64,000 nucleotides of DNA from Anaerotignum lactatifermentans (GCF_016902535.1 NZ_JACSNY010000001.1:186001-250000); one strand, 5' to 3'; positions 40,383 to 49,828 are shown, counted from the first letter of the stretch. Translations and numbers: made by a program. Notes: generated by a model not told the origin, from the sequence alone.

Positions 40383-41576
40383 TTATTTATCGTCTACCGC
40401 TGCTACACCGGGCAGTTCCTTGCCTTCCAAAAATTCCAGGGAAGCACCGCCGCCGGTGGAGATATGTGTCATTTTATCCCCAAATCCCAGCTGGTTTACA
40501 GCCGCTGCGGAATCCCCGCCGCCGATGATAGTCGTCGCGTCGATAGCCGCCATGGCTTCCGCCACTGCCTTTGTGCCTTTGGCGAAGTTTTCCATTTCAA
40601 ATACACCCATAGGTCCGTTCCATACGACGGTTTTGGCGCCTTTGATGGCATCCGCGAAAATCTCTCTGGTCTTTTCGCCAATGTCCAGACCCATCCAGCC
40701 CTCAGGGATCTCACCGGTAGGTACGGTCTTGTATTCCGTATCGTTTTTAAATTCCTTTGTAATGACCGTATCAACAGGCAGCAGGAAGTTTACGCCTTTT
40801 GCTTTTGCCTTTTCAATCATTTCCTTAGCATAAGGGACCTTGTCTTCCTCCAGCAGAGAATCGCCTACCTGGCCGCCCTGCGCCACAGCGAAGGTATAAG
40901 CCATACCGCCGCCGATAATAAGGGTATCTACCTTTTCCAGCAGGTTATTGATAACATTGATCTTGTCGGAAACCTTGGAGCCGCCCAGGATCGCTACGAA
41001 AGGACGTACCGGATTGTTTACGGCATTCCCCAGAAAAGCGATTTCTTTTTCCATCAGGTAACCCACAGCGGATTCCTCCACAAATTCTGTCACGCCTACG
41101 GTAGAGCAGTGCGCTCTATGGCTGCTGCCAAAAGCGTCGTCCACATAAATATCCGCCAGAGAAGCCAGTTCCTTGCTGAAGTTTTCCTCATTCTTTGTTT
41201 CTTCCTTGCGGTAACGTGTGTTTTCCAGCAGAACTACATCGCCATCCTGCATCTTCGCCACTGCGGCTTTCGCGTTTTCGCCTACTACGGTATCATCCTT
41301 GGCAAATACGACCTCCTTGCCCAACAGCTCAGACAGTCTCTTTGCCACAGGTGCCAGAGACAGTTCCGGCTTCGGTTCGCCCTTGGGCTTGCCCATATGG
41401 GAACAAAGGATCACTTTCGCCCCGTCGCCCATAAGTTTTTTGATGGTAGGCAGCGCCGCTGTGATTCTGTTATCGTCTGTAATAACGCCATCCTGCAAAG
41501 GTACGTTAAAATCACATCTTACCAATACTCTTTTGCCCTTTACCTGTAAATCGTCCACTGTTTTTTTCTGTAACAT
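40383..41576 (-). CDS. pgk: Phosphoglycerate kinase
   Basis: 397 residues. N-terminal [15 protein letters not shown], substrate helices, hinge, and ATP site [12 protein letters not shown] and [11 protein letters not shown], ending GGGDSAAA. Produces ATP from 1,3-bisphosphoglycerate. 67 bases after cggR; GAGGAG before the ATG. The neighbouring gapA expected in this operon type is absent here. Confidence 0.98.
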   Translation of the reverse strand: MLQKKTVDDLQVKGKRVLVRCDFNVPLQDGVITDDNRITAALPTIKKLMGDGAKVILCSHMGKPKGEPKPELSLAPVAKRLSELLGKEVVFAKDDTVVGENAKAAVAKMQDGDVVLLENTRYRKEETKNEENFSKELASLADIYVDDAFGSSHRAHCSTVGVTEFVEESAVGYLMEKEIAFLGNAVNNPVRPFVAILGGSKVSDKINVINNLLEKVDTLIIGGGMAYTFAVAQGGQVGDSLLEEDKVPYAKEMIEKAKAKGVNFLLPVDTVITKEFKNDTEYKTVPTGEIPEGWMGLDIGEKTREIFADAIKGAKTVVWNGPMGVFEMENFAKGTKAVAEAMAAIDATTIIGGGDSAAAVNQLGFGDKMTHISTGGGASLEFLEGKELPGVAAVDDK

Positions 41577-41643
41577 GGAAATACTCCTCTCCGCGGCCTT
41601 TGCCGCATTTATCTCTTATTATGATCCCCCGCCGCAGGAAAAA

Positions 41644-42672
41644 TTATTTCCCCGCCAGACGAAGCATACCTCTGGCGGCGCCCTCGTCCATAACAAATAC
41701 GGCGTTGCTCATGGATTTGCTCAAAGCCAGCAGGCTTTCGGCCTTTTTGCTGCCGCCTGCCGATACCAGAACCGCCTCCATGCGATGTACATCCTGAAAA
41801 TCTATCCCAATGGAGTTGGTCTCATAGACCACATCCCCATCATGGTTGAAATAATAGCCGCAGGCCTCCGCCGCCGCCTTCTTTTCTTCCAGCAGCGCGC
41901 AGATCTTCTTGTCCAGCCTGCGTCTTTGGGCCATATCCATGGCGTTGCCTACCCCCAGCAGAAGGATGGTGGCCCGTTTCATTTCCTCTATGGTCTCCGC
42001 CACCTCCGGCTCTTCCCTCATTTCTTCCAGTACGTTGCTGCTCAGATTATCCGGCAGATGCAGCATACGATAATCGGCTTCCAGCTTTTCCGCCAGCTTG
42101 GCCGCCAAAGTATCCGCCTGCACCTCCAGTTTTCTGCCGATACTGCCTCTTGCCGGCAGAATCATTTCCGCCTTGGGCATGGACATCATAGGCACAGCCT
42201 CTACCAGTTCCGCCATGGTAGAACCACCGGTAATGGCAATATGACTGCTCTTCCTTGTCATATCCAGCAGCACTCTGGCGCCGATCTGGGCCATTTCCTT
42301 GCGGGTACGCTCGCTTTCGTCCACATCTCCCTGGGCCAGATAGACCCTTTTGACGCCCAGAATCTCCCGGACCTGTTCCTCCAGCTCCGTCAAACCCGTC
42401 AGAGCGGAAAACAGATGATGGAGACCATCCAGCACCTCCATGCCGTCTTCCGTTACGGCCATACCCGTTTTAGAGACTTTTACCAGCCCCTGGGCGTTCA
42501 GTTTTTCGATCTCACTGCGTACCGTTCTCTCCGTCATGCCCAGAGAGACCACCACCAGCCTGCGTCCGCAGGGCTCCAACAGCTTGACCGTTTTCAAAAT
42601 GCGGTATCTTTTGATAAGTTCGTCGGTCAGATCCGGCACGATCTTTCTTGCCAGATGCAGTTTGTCTTCCAT
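41644..42672 (-). CDS. cggR: Central glycolytic genes regulator CggR (SorC family)
   Basis: 342 residues: winged HTH (about 20-75; LGMTERTVRSEIEKLNAQG) and a SorC-type sugar-phosphate-binding domain (AITGGSTMAEL, LLLGVGNAMDM, SAGGSKKAESLLAL). In Bacillus CggR represses the lower glycolytic genes and is relieved by fructose-1,6-bisphosphate. GAGGTGATAAA precedes the ATG. It heads the operon it should control and a matching tandem operator lies just upstream. Confidence 0.94.
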   Translation of the reverse strand: MEDKLHLARKIVPDLTDELIKRYRILKTVKLLEPCGRRLVVVSLGMTERTVRSEIEKLNAQGLVKVSKTGMAVTEDGMEVLDGLHHLFSALTGLTELEEQVREILGVKRVYLAQGDVDESERTRKEMAQIGARVLLDMTRKSSHIAITGGSTMAELVEAVPMMSMPKAEMILPARGSIGRKLEVQADTLAAKLAEKLEADYRMLHLPDNLSSNVLEEMREEPEVAETIEEMKRATILLLGVGNAMDMAQRRRLDKKICALLEEKKAAAEACGYYFNHDGDVVYETNSIGIDFQDVHRMEAVLVSAGGSKKAESLLALSKSMSNAVFVMDEGAARGMLRLAGK

Positions 42673-42687
42673 TTTATCACCTCATAG

Positions 42688-42722
42688 GTCACATTTCGTC
42701 CCAATCTGCATTTTTTGTCCCG
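42688..42722 (-). promoter_or_regulatory. CggR-type tandem operator
   Basis: On the minus strand CGGGAC-N6-TGCA, 3 bases, TGGGAC-N6-TGAC. The Bacillus subtilis operator is CGGGAC-N6-TGTC repeated with a 4-base gap, so both halves match in core and order, with a period of 19 instead of 20. It lies 16-50 bases before the cggR start codon. Confidence 0.75.
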
Positions 42723-42731
42723 CCTTTATTG

Positions 42732-42790
42732 AAAAAACGGCTGACATAAGAAACCCAACGGCAAAACCCTTCTCTTCTCATATCAGCCGC
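42732..42790 (-). terminator. Terminator between the Cys-tail protein gene and cggR
   Basis: Stem CGGCTGA-C-AT-A-AGAA with TTCT-C-AT-A-TCAGCCG (two mismatches), then six T on the minus strand at 42737-42732. It ends ten bases before the CggR operator, so the operon promoter must overlap this hairpin or be missing from view. Confidence 0.75.
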
Positions 42791-42820
42791 GCAAAGACCT
42801 GCTGTCTTTTTGCTTCTTAA

Positions 42821-43111
42821 TTAAACCTGTTCTACCTTTACGGAATCATCCACGTCTTTGTCTGTGCAGCAGCATTCATCATCACAGCATTCGTCATCCA
42901 GATCATCCCAGTCATAGTCCCAGTCCTCATCATACTCATCGTCCATTTTGGTCTTGAGCAGATAAACCACGCCCAGAGCAACCACAGCCAGTACAGCCGC
43001 AGCCACTGCCAGCGCGATGAACAGGGTCTTCTTTTCGTCTTTATCCTGCAATACTACGATCTTCTCCTTCAGATCGCCAAAGCTGGGTCTTACTTCAAAA
43101 TATTTTTTCAT
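42821..43111 (-). CDS. Small membrane protein with acidic, cysteine-clustered tail
   Basis: 96 residues. A soluble N-terminus (1-28), one membrane helix (about 30-52), then a tail with more than twenty Asp/Glu and five Cys in the pattern CC-x3-CCC (75,76 and 80-82). No family recognised. With an orientation of few positive charges on either side, topology is uncertain. The tail looks suited to binding metal ions. ATG at 43111 follows AAGGAGAGAGG; 22 bases after the Nudix gene, so co-transcribed. Confidence 0.8.
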   Translation of the reverse strand: MKKYFEVRPSFGDLKEKIVVLQDKDEKKTLFIALAVAAAVLAVVALGVVYLLKTKMDDEYDEDWDYDWDDLDDECCDDECCCTDKDVDDSVKVEQV

Positions 43112-43133
43112 AATTCCTCTCTCCTTTGCGCTT

Positions 43134-43592
43134 TTATTTTTGCATAAATTTCTTTTTCAAAAATTCCTTGTTCTTACGCATTTCACTATATTCGTAATAT
43201 GCTTTTTTCAAAATCTGGCGTTCGTCGTTAAACTTCAGCAGATGATAGGCCTCATGGAACTTATAAAATCCCGCGTCGGCAAAGTACTCCTCGCTCTGGG
43301 GCTTGCAGTAAAAGGAATTTGTGCTCATCAAATACCAATGCACCGTTTTATTGACGGTATCCTCGCCGCCCTTAAAGGTATACTGGGTCTTTCCTACATA
43401 TTTGATGATCTCCCCGGTGGCCCCGGATTCCTCCTTGACCTCCCGCAGTGCCGTCTGCCGATAGGATTCGTTTTCTTCCACAGTACCCTTGGGCAGTACC
43501 CAGCCCATATACCTGCCGTTCTGGTTCTTATACAGCAGGAGGATCTTCCACCTGTGTATCACAACGCCGCCGCAGCTTACTGCTTCGATCAC
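43134..43592 (-). CDS. Nudix hydrolase
   Basis: 152 residues. Complete Nudix box starting at G36 (GTVEENESYRQTALREVKEE, with R50-E51 and E54-E55). Hydrolyses a nucleoside diphosphate linked to another group; substrate not predictable. The start is GTG at 43592 with GGAGGG six bases upstream; no ATG fits. The C-terminal 40 residues are Lys/Glu-rich helix. First gene of a two-gene unit with the Cys-tail protein. Confidence 0.92.
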   Translation of the reverse strand: MIEAVSCGGVVIHRWKILLLYKNQNGRYMGWVLPKGTVEENESYRQTALREVKEESGATGEIIKYVGKTQYTFKGGEDTVNKTVHWYLMSTNSFYCKPQSEEYFADAGFYKFHEAYHLLKFNDERQILKKAYYEYSEMRKNKEFLKKKFMQK

Positions 43593-43633
43593 CGCATTCC
43601 CTCCGCTATATTATTTTATCTGCTTTTTGTATC

Positions 43634-43662
43634 AGTATACCGCTTTTTGCCCTCCTTTTCAA
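43634..43662 (-). promoter_or_regulatory. Promoter of the Nudix gene
   Basis: On the minus strand TTGAAA (43662-43657), 17-base spacer, TATACT (43639-43634), about 42 bases before the GTG start. Confidence 0.75.
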
Positions 43663-43699
43663 GACAAAGCGGAAATTTTCCCCAGGATCGGGGCAAATT

Positions 43700-44365
43700 T
43701 TATCCTGTGGGACGAAAAGGGGACCTTTCCAGCAATTCCCGCATCCGCCGAAGGCCCAGTATCCAAAGGAAAACCTCCAGTCCCCAGAAAGGAATATCCC
43801 AGAATCTTTCCGGCCGGAGCAGGAAATAGTCGTATGCGCCATGCAGCGCAAAGGGCACCATAAAAGCGGCCCATCTCTGCCATCTGCCACCGCCAAACTT
43901 CCGCCGTCCCAGATAATACCCCATCTGCACCCCAAACAGACCATGCCCCGGCACAGACAGCACCGCTCTGGAAAGGGCCGTGCCATAGCCGCCCATAACC
44001 GGATGGACCACATACACCAGATTTTCCACCCAGGCAAAGCCCAGTGACAAAAAAACGGCATAAACAATGCCGTCGAACGGCTCATTAAACTGGCGGTTAG
44101 GAAGGATCAGGCCCAGCATCAGTAAAAACTTGACACCTTCCTCTATCAATGCCGCACTGAAAAAAGCCGTATAAAAAGGCGTTTCCTCGTGGGGCAGCAG
44201 TCCTTCCAGCAACGTCCCCGCGCCATAAGTCAAAAAAGCGGAGATCCAGCCATAGACAGTGCCCGCCGCCACCATCCGCCACGGTTCCTTTTCGTACCTG
44301 TCCCGGATATACAGATAAAAAATTCCCGCCAGCACCGGCGCGGAAGCCAACTGGAACAGAACCAT
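43700..44365 (-). CDS. PrsW-family intramembrane metalloprotease-like protein
   Basis: 221 residues, mostly membrane segments. Motifs of the PrsW/glutamic intramembrane protease group: EEGVKF (E75, E76, K79), EPFDGIVYAVFLSLGFAWVEN, the His in SVPGHGLFGVQMGYYLG and PFALHGAYDYFL. In Bacillus PrsW cleaves an anti-sigma factor; no such target is adjacent here. ATG at 44365 follows AGGAGG; the longer open frame to 44419 lacks a site. Confidence 0.88.
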   Translation of the reverse strand: MVLFQLASAPVLAGIFYLYIRDRYEKEPWRMVAAGTVYGWISAFLTYGAGTLLEGLLPHEETPFYTAFFSAALIEEGVKFLLMLGLILPNRQFNEPFDGIVYAVFLSLGFAWVENLVYVVHPVMGGYGTALSRAVLSVPGHGLFGVQMGYYLGRRKFGGGRWQRWAAFMVPFALHGAYDYFLLRPERFWDIPFWGLEVFLWILGLRRMRELLERSPFRPTG

Positions 44366-44439
44366 CCCTTTTTCCTCCTTTTTTTGTCCTGCTGTTATCA
44401 TATCCCGCTTTTCCGCCATTCTCCTCCGCCAAAATCAGG

Positions 44440-44474
44440 AAAAAAGGACCGGAGATATTTCTCCGATCCTTTTC
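44440..44474 (-). terminator. Terminator after the S-layer remnant
   Basis: Stem AAAAGGA-C-CGGAG with CTCCG-A-TCCTTTT, then TTTTTTCC on the minus strand. Confidence 0.78.
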
Positions 44475-44481
44475 GTATGCT

Positions 44482-45267
44482 TTATTTTGCTATATTCTCA
44501 CAAAAATTCATGAGCATCGTCGCCGCCTCGGCTCTGGTGGCCCGGCCCTGAGGGTTCAGGGTGCCGTCGTCATTGCCGCCCATAATGCCCGCGCCGCAGG
44601 CCCACTGCATGGCGGGGAAGGCGTACTCGCTGATCTCCAGAGCGTCAGGATAGGACAGGATATTGGTATCCTCGCCCACGGAAACATCATAGTCCTTGTA
44701 CTGTGCATAGTTATGGAGCATCACGGCGAACTGCTCTCTGGTGATAGGCAGGCCCACACCAAAGGTATCGCCAAAGCCCGCCACAATGCCGTTTTCGTTT
44801 GCCCAGGCAATGGCTTCGGCATAATATTTATCGCTGGTCACATCCAAAAACTTCGCCACATCCTCCGGCGCCGGATTGCCTTCCAGGTTCCAGAGGATCA
44901 CGGCGAACATTTCCCTCTGCAAAGGCGTATTGGGAGAGAAAATACCGCCGCCCATGCCGCTCATGAGGTCGTGGCCGACTGCGTAATATACCGCGTCATA
45001 GAACCAGTCTCCCCTCCGCACGTCGGAGAAGGACAGACTTTCCTCCTGCTCTTCCTCGATGATTTCTTCCTCTTCCTCAAGTTCTTCCTCTTCTTCGAGT
45101 TCTTCCTCTATCTTTTCCCACTTGGCGTAGATGGTAGCGCCTCCTGTCAGGGTGATCTCGTCAATGGGCTTTGTCAGAGCCTCGTCGGCGTACCAACCCA
45201 CGAATTCGTAACCGTCCCGGGTAGGAACGTACTTGTCCAGATCAATGGATTTCCTGTCATCCGCTGT
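44482..45267 (-). pseudogene. 5'-truncated S-layer-homology (SLH) surface protein with InlB-type repeat
   Basis: The open frame encodes a partial InlB/Flg_new repeat (LDKYVPTRDGYEFVGWYADE...IYAKW), a Glu-rich linker of about 25 residues (EEEELEEEEEIIEEE) and three SLH motifs that anchor proteins to the wall (FSDVRRGDWFYDAVYYA; FLDVTSDKYYAEAIAWA; YPDALEISEYAFPAMQWA). It lacks an ATG, ribosome site and signal peptide, and an in-frame TGA at 45270-45268 closes it upstream. Without export signal it cannot work as a surface protein, so I read it as the 3' remnant of a longer gene; an assembly error at the adjacent repeat is the main alternative. Confidence 0.7.
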
Positions 45268-45380
45268 TCAGAGCCTTTGACATACGCAAAAAAGGCCCGT
45301 CACGCCCACGGGAAAACCGCAGACGCAGCGCGCCTTTGAATACAGGGATATTAAATTTTAAGCAGCACAAAAGAACAGAC

Positions 45381-45473
<93 letters not shown>

Positions 45474-45509
45474 AGCGGTCAAGCCCCCTTTTTGTGCCGT
45501 ATTTTCTAA

Positions 45510-45518
45510 ATTATACCA
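45510..45518 (-). promoter_or_regulatory. Extended -10 promoter upstream of the array ORF
   Basis: TGGTATAAT on the minus strand (45518-45510), 37 bases before the ATG at 45473; no clear -35. Confidence 0.5.
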
Positions 45519-45566
45519 TACCTTTCTTTTTTCTGCACTCTTTTTCTGTATCTGCTTTCCGGCATG

Positions 45567-45598
45567 GAAAAAGGAGCCTTTCTCCCGGAAAGGCTCCC
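45567..45598 (-). terminator. Terminator of the MacB-like ABC operon
   Basis: Ten perfect pairs GGAGCCTTTC with GAAAGGCTCC, 5-base loop, then TTTTTCC on the minus strand, 12 bases after the permease stop. Confidence 0.9.
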
Positions 45599-45610
45599 CA
45601 TAGCATATTC

Positions 45611-46924
45611 TTATTCTGTTTTGATGGCTGTCAGCGCGCTCAGCTTCATGGCGCGTTTCGCCGGAAGGTACCCGGACAGCACACCGATGACCGTCGCAAA
45701 GGCCACCGCCGCCAGATACAGCCAGATGGGGATGGAGGATTTCATATCGCTCCCCTGTCCCGTAGCCACGGCGTTAACCACCAGCGACATGAGAAAACTG
45801 GTCAGAATCCCCACTACGCCGCCGGCAAATCCGATAAAAGCCGCCTCTGTCAAAAACAGCAGTTTGATGTCCCGCAAAGACGCGCCGATGACCTTCATAA
45901 TACCGATCTCTCTGGTTCGTTCATAAATGGCCATAACCATGGTGTTGGTGATGCCGATGGCCGCCACGATCAGGGATACCGCCCCAATGGCTCCCAGCAC
46001 CATACGCAGCATTTTGGTGGTCTCTTTCATAGCTTCCAGCTGGTCTGTCAGACTGGAGGCCTGGAATCCCATGTCCTTGATCTGCTGCTGTACCTCCTGC
46101 ACCTTATTCAGATCATTGACCTTTACGGAAACCTGCTGGTATTCCTTCTTTTTCTGCTGGCTGGAAGAATTGGAATACCCCTGCTTTTTCTCCCAGGCCT
46201 GTTTATCCTTCTGTATTTTTTCCATCTGCTTGATGGGCATTACCACAGAATAGCTGTTATTGCCGCCGTCTGGCATAATCCCCAGCACCTGGGTCTTGAT
46301 AGGCTTGATGGATTTGTCGGCATAGCGGCTGCCATAGCTCCAGTCATACGTCAGCATAACCTTGTCGTTGAAAACATCAATTTCCGGCGTTCCCGCCTCC
46401 ATCTGCATCTGCCAGTTGAGTTTGGGGTTATACATCTGATTGAGGACCGCCCGGCCCACAACGATGCCTTCCTTATCCTCCGCCGTCAGTGTCCTGCCTT
46501 CCTCTACTTTGTAGCCCAGTGCCTCCATGGCCGCCGGGTCGATACCAACAAAGCTGGCGGAATTGACATATTTCCCACAGACGATCATCATGCTTTCCCG
46601 GATCACGGGAGAGACCGCCTCCACATATTCCATCTGCCGAAACTGCTCCACTGCCGCCGCATCCAGCAGAACTTCCTTTTTAGGGCCTTTTTGACTGCTG
46701 TCATCACTGTAATAATAGCCGCTGCTGCTGTAAACATCAATGACCTGCAAACTGCCCCATTCTTCCACCTGTTTCTGGAAACTCTCATTCATGCCGATAC
46801 CAATGGAAACCATAACAACGATAGAAGTTGTGCCAATAACAACGCCCAACACCGTCAGAAAAGTACGCAGCTTTCTTTTCCAAAGATTACGCACTGCCAT
46901 CAGGATCAGATCTCTCGTACTCAT
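45611..46924 (-). CDS. MacB/FtsX-type ABC transporter permease
   Basis: 437 residues. One N-terminal membrane helix (about 22-44), a large external MacB-type domain (about 50-310, with a Lys/Gln-rich region SSSQQKKKEYQQ), and three C-terminal helices bearing ITNTMVMAIYERTREIGIMKVIGAS and the final PAKRAMKLSALTAIKTE typical of FtsX-like permeases. These systems act as mechanotransmitters or extrude peptides. ATGA overlap with the upstream surface-protein gene. Confidence 0.93.
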   Translation of the reverse strand: MSTRDLILMAVRNLWKRKLRTFLTVLGVVIGTTSIVVMVSIGIGMNESFQKQVEEWGSLQVIDVYSSSGYYYSDDSSQKGPKKEVLLDAAAVEQFRQMEYVEAVSPVIRESMMIVCGKYVNSASFVGIDPAAMEALGYKVEEGRTLTAEDKEGIVVGRAVLNQMYNPKLNWQMQMEAGTPEIDVFNDKVMLTYDWSYGSRYADKSIKPIKTQVLGIMPDGGNNSYSVVMPIKQMEKIQKDKQAWEKKQGYSNSSSQQKKKEYQQVSVKVNDLNKVQEVQQQIKDMGFQASSLTDQLEAMKETTKMLRMVLGAIGAVSLIVAAIGITNTMVMAIYERTREIGIMKVIGASLRDIKLLFLTEAAFIGFAGGVVGILTSFLMSLVVNAVATGQGSDMKSSIPIWLYLAAVAFATVIGVLSGYLPAKRAMKLSALTAIKTE

Positions 46925-49041
46925 AAGGGCATCCCTTCTTCGTCCTCATCCTCATCTTCTTCCAGTTCTTCGTCCAGGTCCTCGTCATTTGCCATACTTT
47001 CCGCGAAGGCATCAGGGTCTTCCTTCTGCTTTTTAATGAAGAAGAACAGCGCCGCCGCCAGTACCACCAGCACGGCAATGGCAATGCCCACATTTTTGAT
47101 ATTGAGCGCGGTTTGTGGCTGTTCCCCTTCTGTTTCGTCCACCATGACCGGTTCCACAACATTCAAAATGAAGGAACGGCGGATCTCCTGTGTTTCACCG
47201 CTGGGATCTTCGTAAACGGCTACAATATCCACAGGCACTTCCCCAATGGTTGTGGGTGTAAAGCTCACTTCATAATAGTCGCTGGAACCAGAATCCAGAT
47301 TGCCGATATAGGTGCTTCTCTGGGAACAGTCCACATCGCCTTCCACCTTAAACATCAGATTGCTGAGGGCAACTTTGCCCGTATTGTAATAACTGAAAGA
47401 AACCGTAAGTGGGGTATACTGATCCACAGTATCCGGAAGCACGAACTCATCAATGCTCAGTTCTGTCTCCTGCTCCACATTGATGCCCAGAAGTTCTTTG
47501 GCCGTATATTCCTTGCCCTCCGCATCCTCATACTCAAAGTTGACGGTCAGCGTATATGTTTTGGGCTGGGCATTGGGTACTACATACAGCCGCAGATCCT
47601 TTTCCACAGTACCTTTCGGAGAAATGGCGTCAAAATAGAAGGTATTGCTGCTGTTGACCGGCGTAAAGATATTGCCGGATTTTTCTGTTTCGGAAGAGGT
47701 TTCTTCCGCCAGTGTCAGGAACATTTTGATATTTTTTACGCCCTTGGCCGCATGGGTATTGGTCAGCGTAAGATTCAGGTCAAACTCCTGTCCCGCCATA
47801 ACGATCAGAGGGTCGCAGACATAATTGCTGACAATGATCTTGGGCTTGCTGGGATTTTCTTCCTCGCCCTCTTTATCTTTTTCCGGGTTGCTGATGTTAG
47901 CGCCCGCATACTGTTTGAAGCTATGTACCTTTGTACCGCCGGAGGTATATTCCACTAAAAATTGGATGGCATAATTCTGGCTGGTAGCCTGATTGGTACC
48001 CGCGAAGGTGAAGCTCAGAGGCATAGAAGCGCCCGGCGCCAGAGAAGACAATGTCTTTACACTGCTGGATTTGGGCACAACCGCCGTAGGGTCCAGCGCC
48101 TCCGCCGTAATGACAATATCCTTTGCCGCTACCTGTCCGGCGTTATACAGTTCAAACTGCACCGGGAAATTCTGGTTAACGCCATAGACACCATGGGGCT
48201 CCTTCATATTGCGGATCTCCAGCTGGGAGGTTTTGCCGCCAACACCACCCACATTCACATAATACTGCTGTTCCTTGGTAAATTCCTTGCCATAGGCATC
48301 CTGATATTTCAGCTGGATGGTCACAGGATAGTTCCCCGCCACCATATCCGCGCTGGATGCCAGCTGGAAGGAAAAGCTGGCTGTCTGGCCCACTGTCAGC
48401 TTGCCCACCTGTACCGTATTAAAACCACCGCTGATGGTAATGCCTTCCGTAGACAGATTGCTCAAAGACACTTCTGTCATATACATATCCTGACTGCCTG
48501 TATTCTTCACAATACCACTGAGGGTGGCCGCCGTTCCAGGGGACATGCTTTCCGGCGCCAGCTTCATCTGGTCAAAGGTATAATCCGGCTCTGTGTTGAA
48601 ACCCTTCATACGGAGGTAAATGGTATCGGAACCGCTGTAAGAACCGCCTGCTGCATCCTGATAGGTGTAGGAGATTGTTATCGGATAGCTGGCTTTTTCC
48701 ACTGTACCTGTGATTTCTACATACATATTCAAAGACTTTACGCCATTCGCACCAAGGCTTCCCACATTTTCCCCCGCCGAGAAATTGATCTTAAACGGTG
48801 GAATGGCCTCATCACTTTTGGCACGCATCACAATGGATTCTGCCAATGCTCCGCCTTTATTTTTTACCTGTATCGTAAGCCGTGTTTCTTTCGCTGCGTC
48901 AATCTCATATACACCGTCTCCCGATACAAAAACACTGGGCCTTCCATCCAAATCCGCCGCAAAAGACGGCGCAGGTATCCCCATAAGCACCGTCAGTGCC
49001 AGCAATATCGCAAATATTTTATACAGTGGTCTTTTCCTCAT
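46921..49041 (-). CDS. Large membrane-anchored COG1361-type surface protein linked to the ABC transporter
   Basis: 706 residues: signal peptide (1-28, ending PSFAA), then four to five Ig-like/CARDB-type modules of about 130 residues, recognisable by repeated phrases such as VKNTGSQDMYMTEVSL, YNAGQVAAKDIVI, TNTHAAKGVKNI and YNTGKVALSNL, each followed by a YEDA/YQDA(Y)GKE strand. A C-terminal helix (about 655-675) and an extremely acidic cytoplasmic tail end the protein. It replaces the periplasmic adaptor of Gram-negative MacAB. GGAGG 11 bases before the ATG; the gene overlaps both neighbours. Confidence 0.88.
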   Translation of the reverse strand: MRKRPLYKIFAILLALTVLMGIPAPSFAADLDGRPSVFVSGDGVYEIDAAKETRLTIQVKNKGGALAESIVMRAKSDEAIPPFKINFSAGENVGSLGANGVKSLNMYVEITGTVEKASYPITISYTYQDAAGGSYSGSDTIYLRMKGFNTEPDYTFDQMKLAPESMSPGTAATLSGIVKNTGSQDMYMTEVSLSNLSTEGITISGGFNTVQVGKLTVGQTASFSFQLASSADMVAGNYPVTIQLKYQDAYGKEFTKEQQYYVNVGGVGGKTSQLEIRNMKEPHGVYGVNQNFPVQFELYNAGQVAAKDIVITAEALDPTAVVPKSSSVKTLSSLAPGASMPLSFTFAGTNQATSQNYAIQFLVEYTSGGTKVHSFKQYAGANISNPEKDKEGEEENPSKPKIIVSNYVCDPLIVMAGQEFDLNLTLTNTHAAKGVKNIKMFLTLAEETSSETEKSGNIFTPVNSSNTFYFDAISPKGTVEKDLRLYVVPNAQPKTYTLTVNFEYEDAEGKEYTAKELLGINVEQETELSIDEFVLPDTVDQYTPLTVSFSYYNTGKVALSNLMFKVEGDVDCSQRSTYIGNLDSGSSDYYEVSFTPTTIGEVPVDIVAVYEDPSGETQEIRRSFILNVVEPVMVDETEGEQPQTALNIKNVGIAIAVLVVLAAALFFFIKKQKEDPDAFAESMANDEDLDEELEEDEDEDEEGMPL

Positions 49042-49756
49042 TTTTCACCATGCCTCCTTCTGAAGGTATTCTTTCCTCTATTTTCTCAATCTTGCCGTCC
49101 ATCAGCATTACAATCCGGTCGGCATACTCCGACAATTCCAAATCATGGGTTACAATCACCAACGTTTGGTGGTATTCCTTCGCCAGCCCTGTAATCAAAT
49201 CCATCATTTCATAAGTGGTCTTCGTATCCAGATTTCCCGTGGGCTCGTCGGCAAACACCACCTGGGGCTGATTGATAAAGGCCCGGGCAATACTGACTCT
49301 CTGCTGCTGGCCGCCGCTCATCTCGCTGGGCTTATGATGGGCCCGCTCCTCCAGCCCCACAGCCTTCAGCATTTCCATGGCACGCTCGTTGCGCTCCTTG
49401 ACGGGCACCCCTTTAAAAATCAGGGGCAGCGTCACATTTTCCAACGCTGTCAATGTTGGCAGCAGGTTATAGGACTGAAATACAAAACCAACGTATTTCT
49501 GCCGGAAGCTGGCCAGCTGATCCTCATTCATCCGCTCGATATGTTTTTTATTGAATATGATCTGGCCGCTGGTGGGTTTTTCCAGCCCCGCAATCAAATT
49601 TAATAATGTAGATTTTCCCGAGCCGGATTTTCCCAAAAGACAGCAGACTTCCCCCTGACGAATCCGAAGACTGATGCCGTTGACTGCCCGGATGGACTCC
49701 TTCCCCATCTGGTAGACTTTCGTCACGTCTTTGATGATAATTACACTTTTTCCCAC
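49019..49756 (-). CDS. MacB-type ABC transporter ATP-binding protein
   Basis: 245 residues. Walker A LLGKSGSGKSTLLN, signature [14 protein letters not shown], Walker B VVFADEPTGNLD, switch His in VTHDLELSEYAD; the sequence GFVFQSYNLLPTLTALENV is typical of the LolD/MacB/SalX subfamily. Start is GTG at 49756 with GGGAG eight bases upstream. First gene of the three-gene operon; overlaps the surface-protein gene by 23 bases. Confidence 0.95.
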   Translation of the reverse strand: MGKSVIIIKDVTKVYQMGKESIRAVNGISLRIRQGEVCCLLGKSGSGKSTLLNLIAGLEKPTSGQIIFNKKHIERMNEDQLASFRQKYVGFVFQSYNLLPTLTALENVTLPLIFKGVPVKERNERAMEMLKAVGLEERAHHKPSEMSGGQQQRVSIARAFINQPQVVFADEPTGNLDTKTTYEMMDLITGLAKEYHQTLVIVTHDLELSEYADRIVMLMDGKIEKIEERIPSEGGMVKNEEKTTV

Positions 49757-49790
49757 GCTTCACACTCCCTGCCCAGAAAATAAAAGGACG

Positions 49791-49828
49791 AAAAAATGAG
49801 TGCCGGAACGCTTCTCAGCTTTCGGCAC
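49791..49828 (-). terminator. Terminator-like hairpin in the leader of the ABC operon
   Basis: GTGCCG...CGGCAC stem (49800-49828) with additional inner pairs, then TCATTTTTT on the minus strand, 35 bases before the GTG start and downstream of the predicted promoter. Position suggests attenuation rather than end of an upstream gene. Confidence 0.55.
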
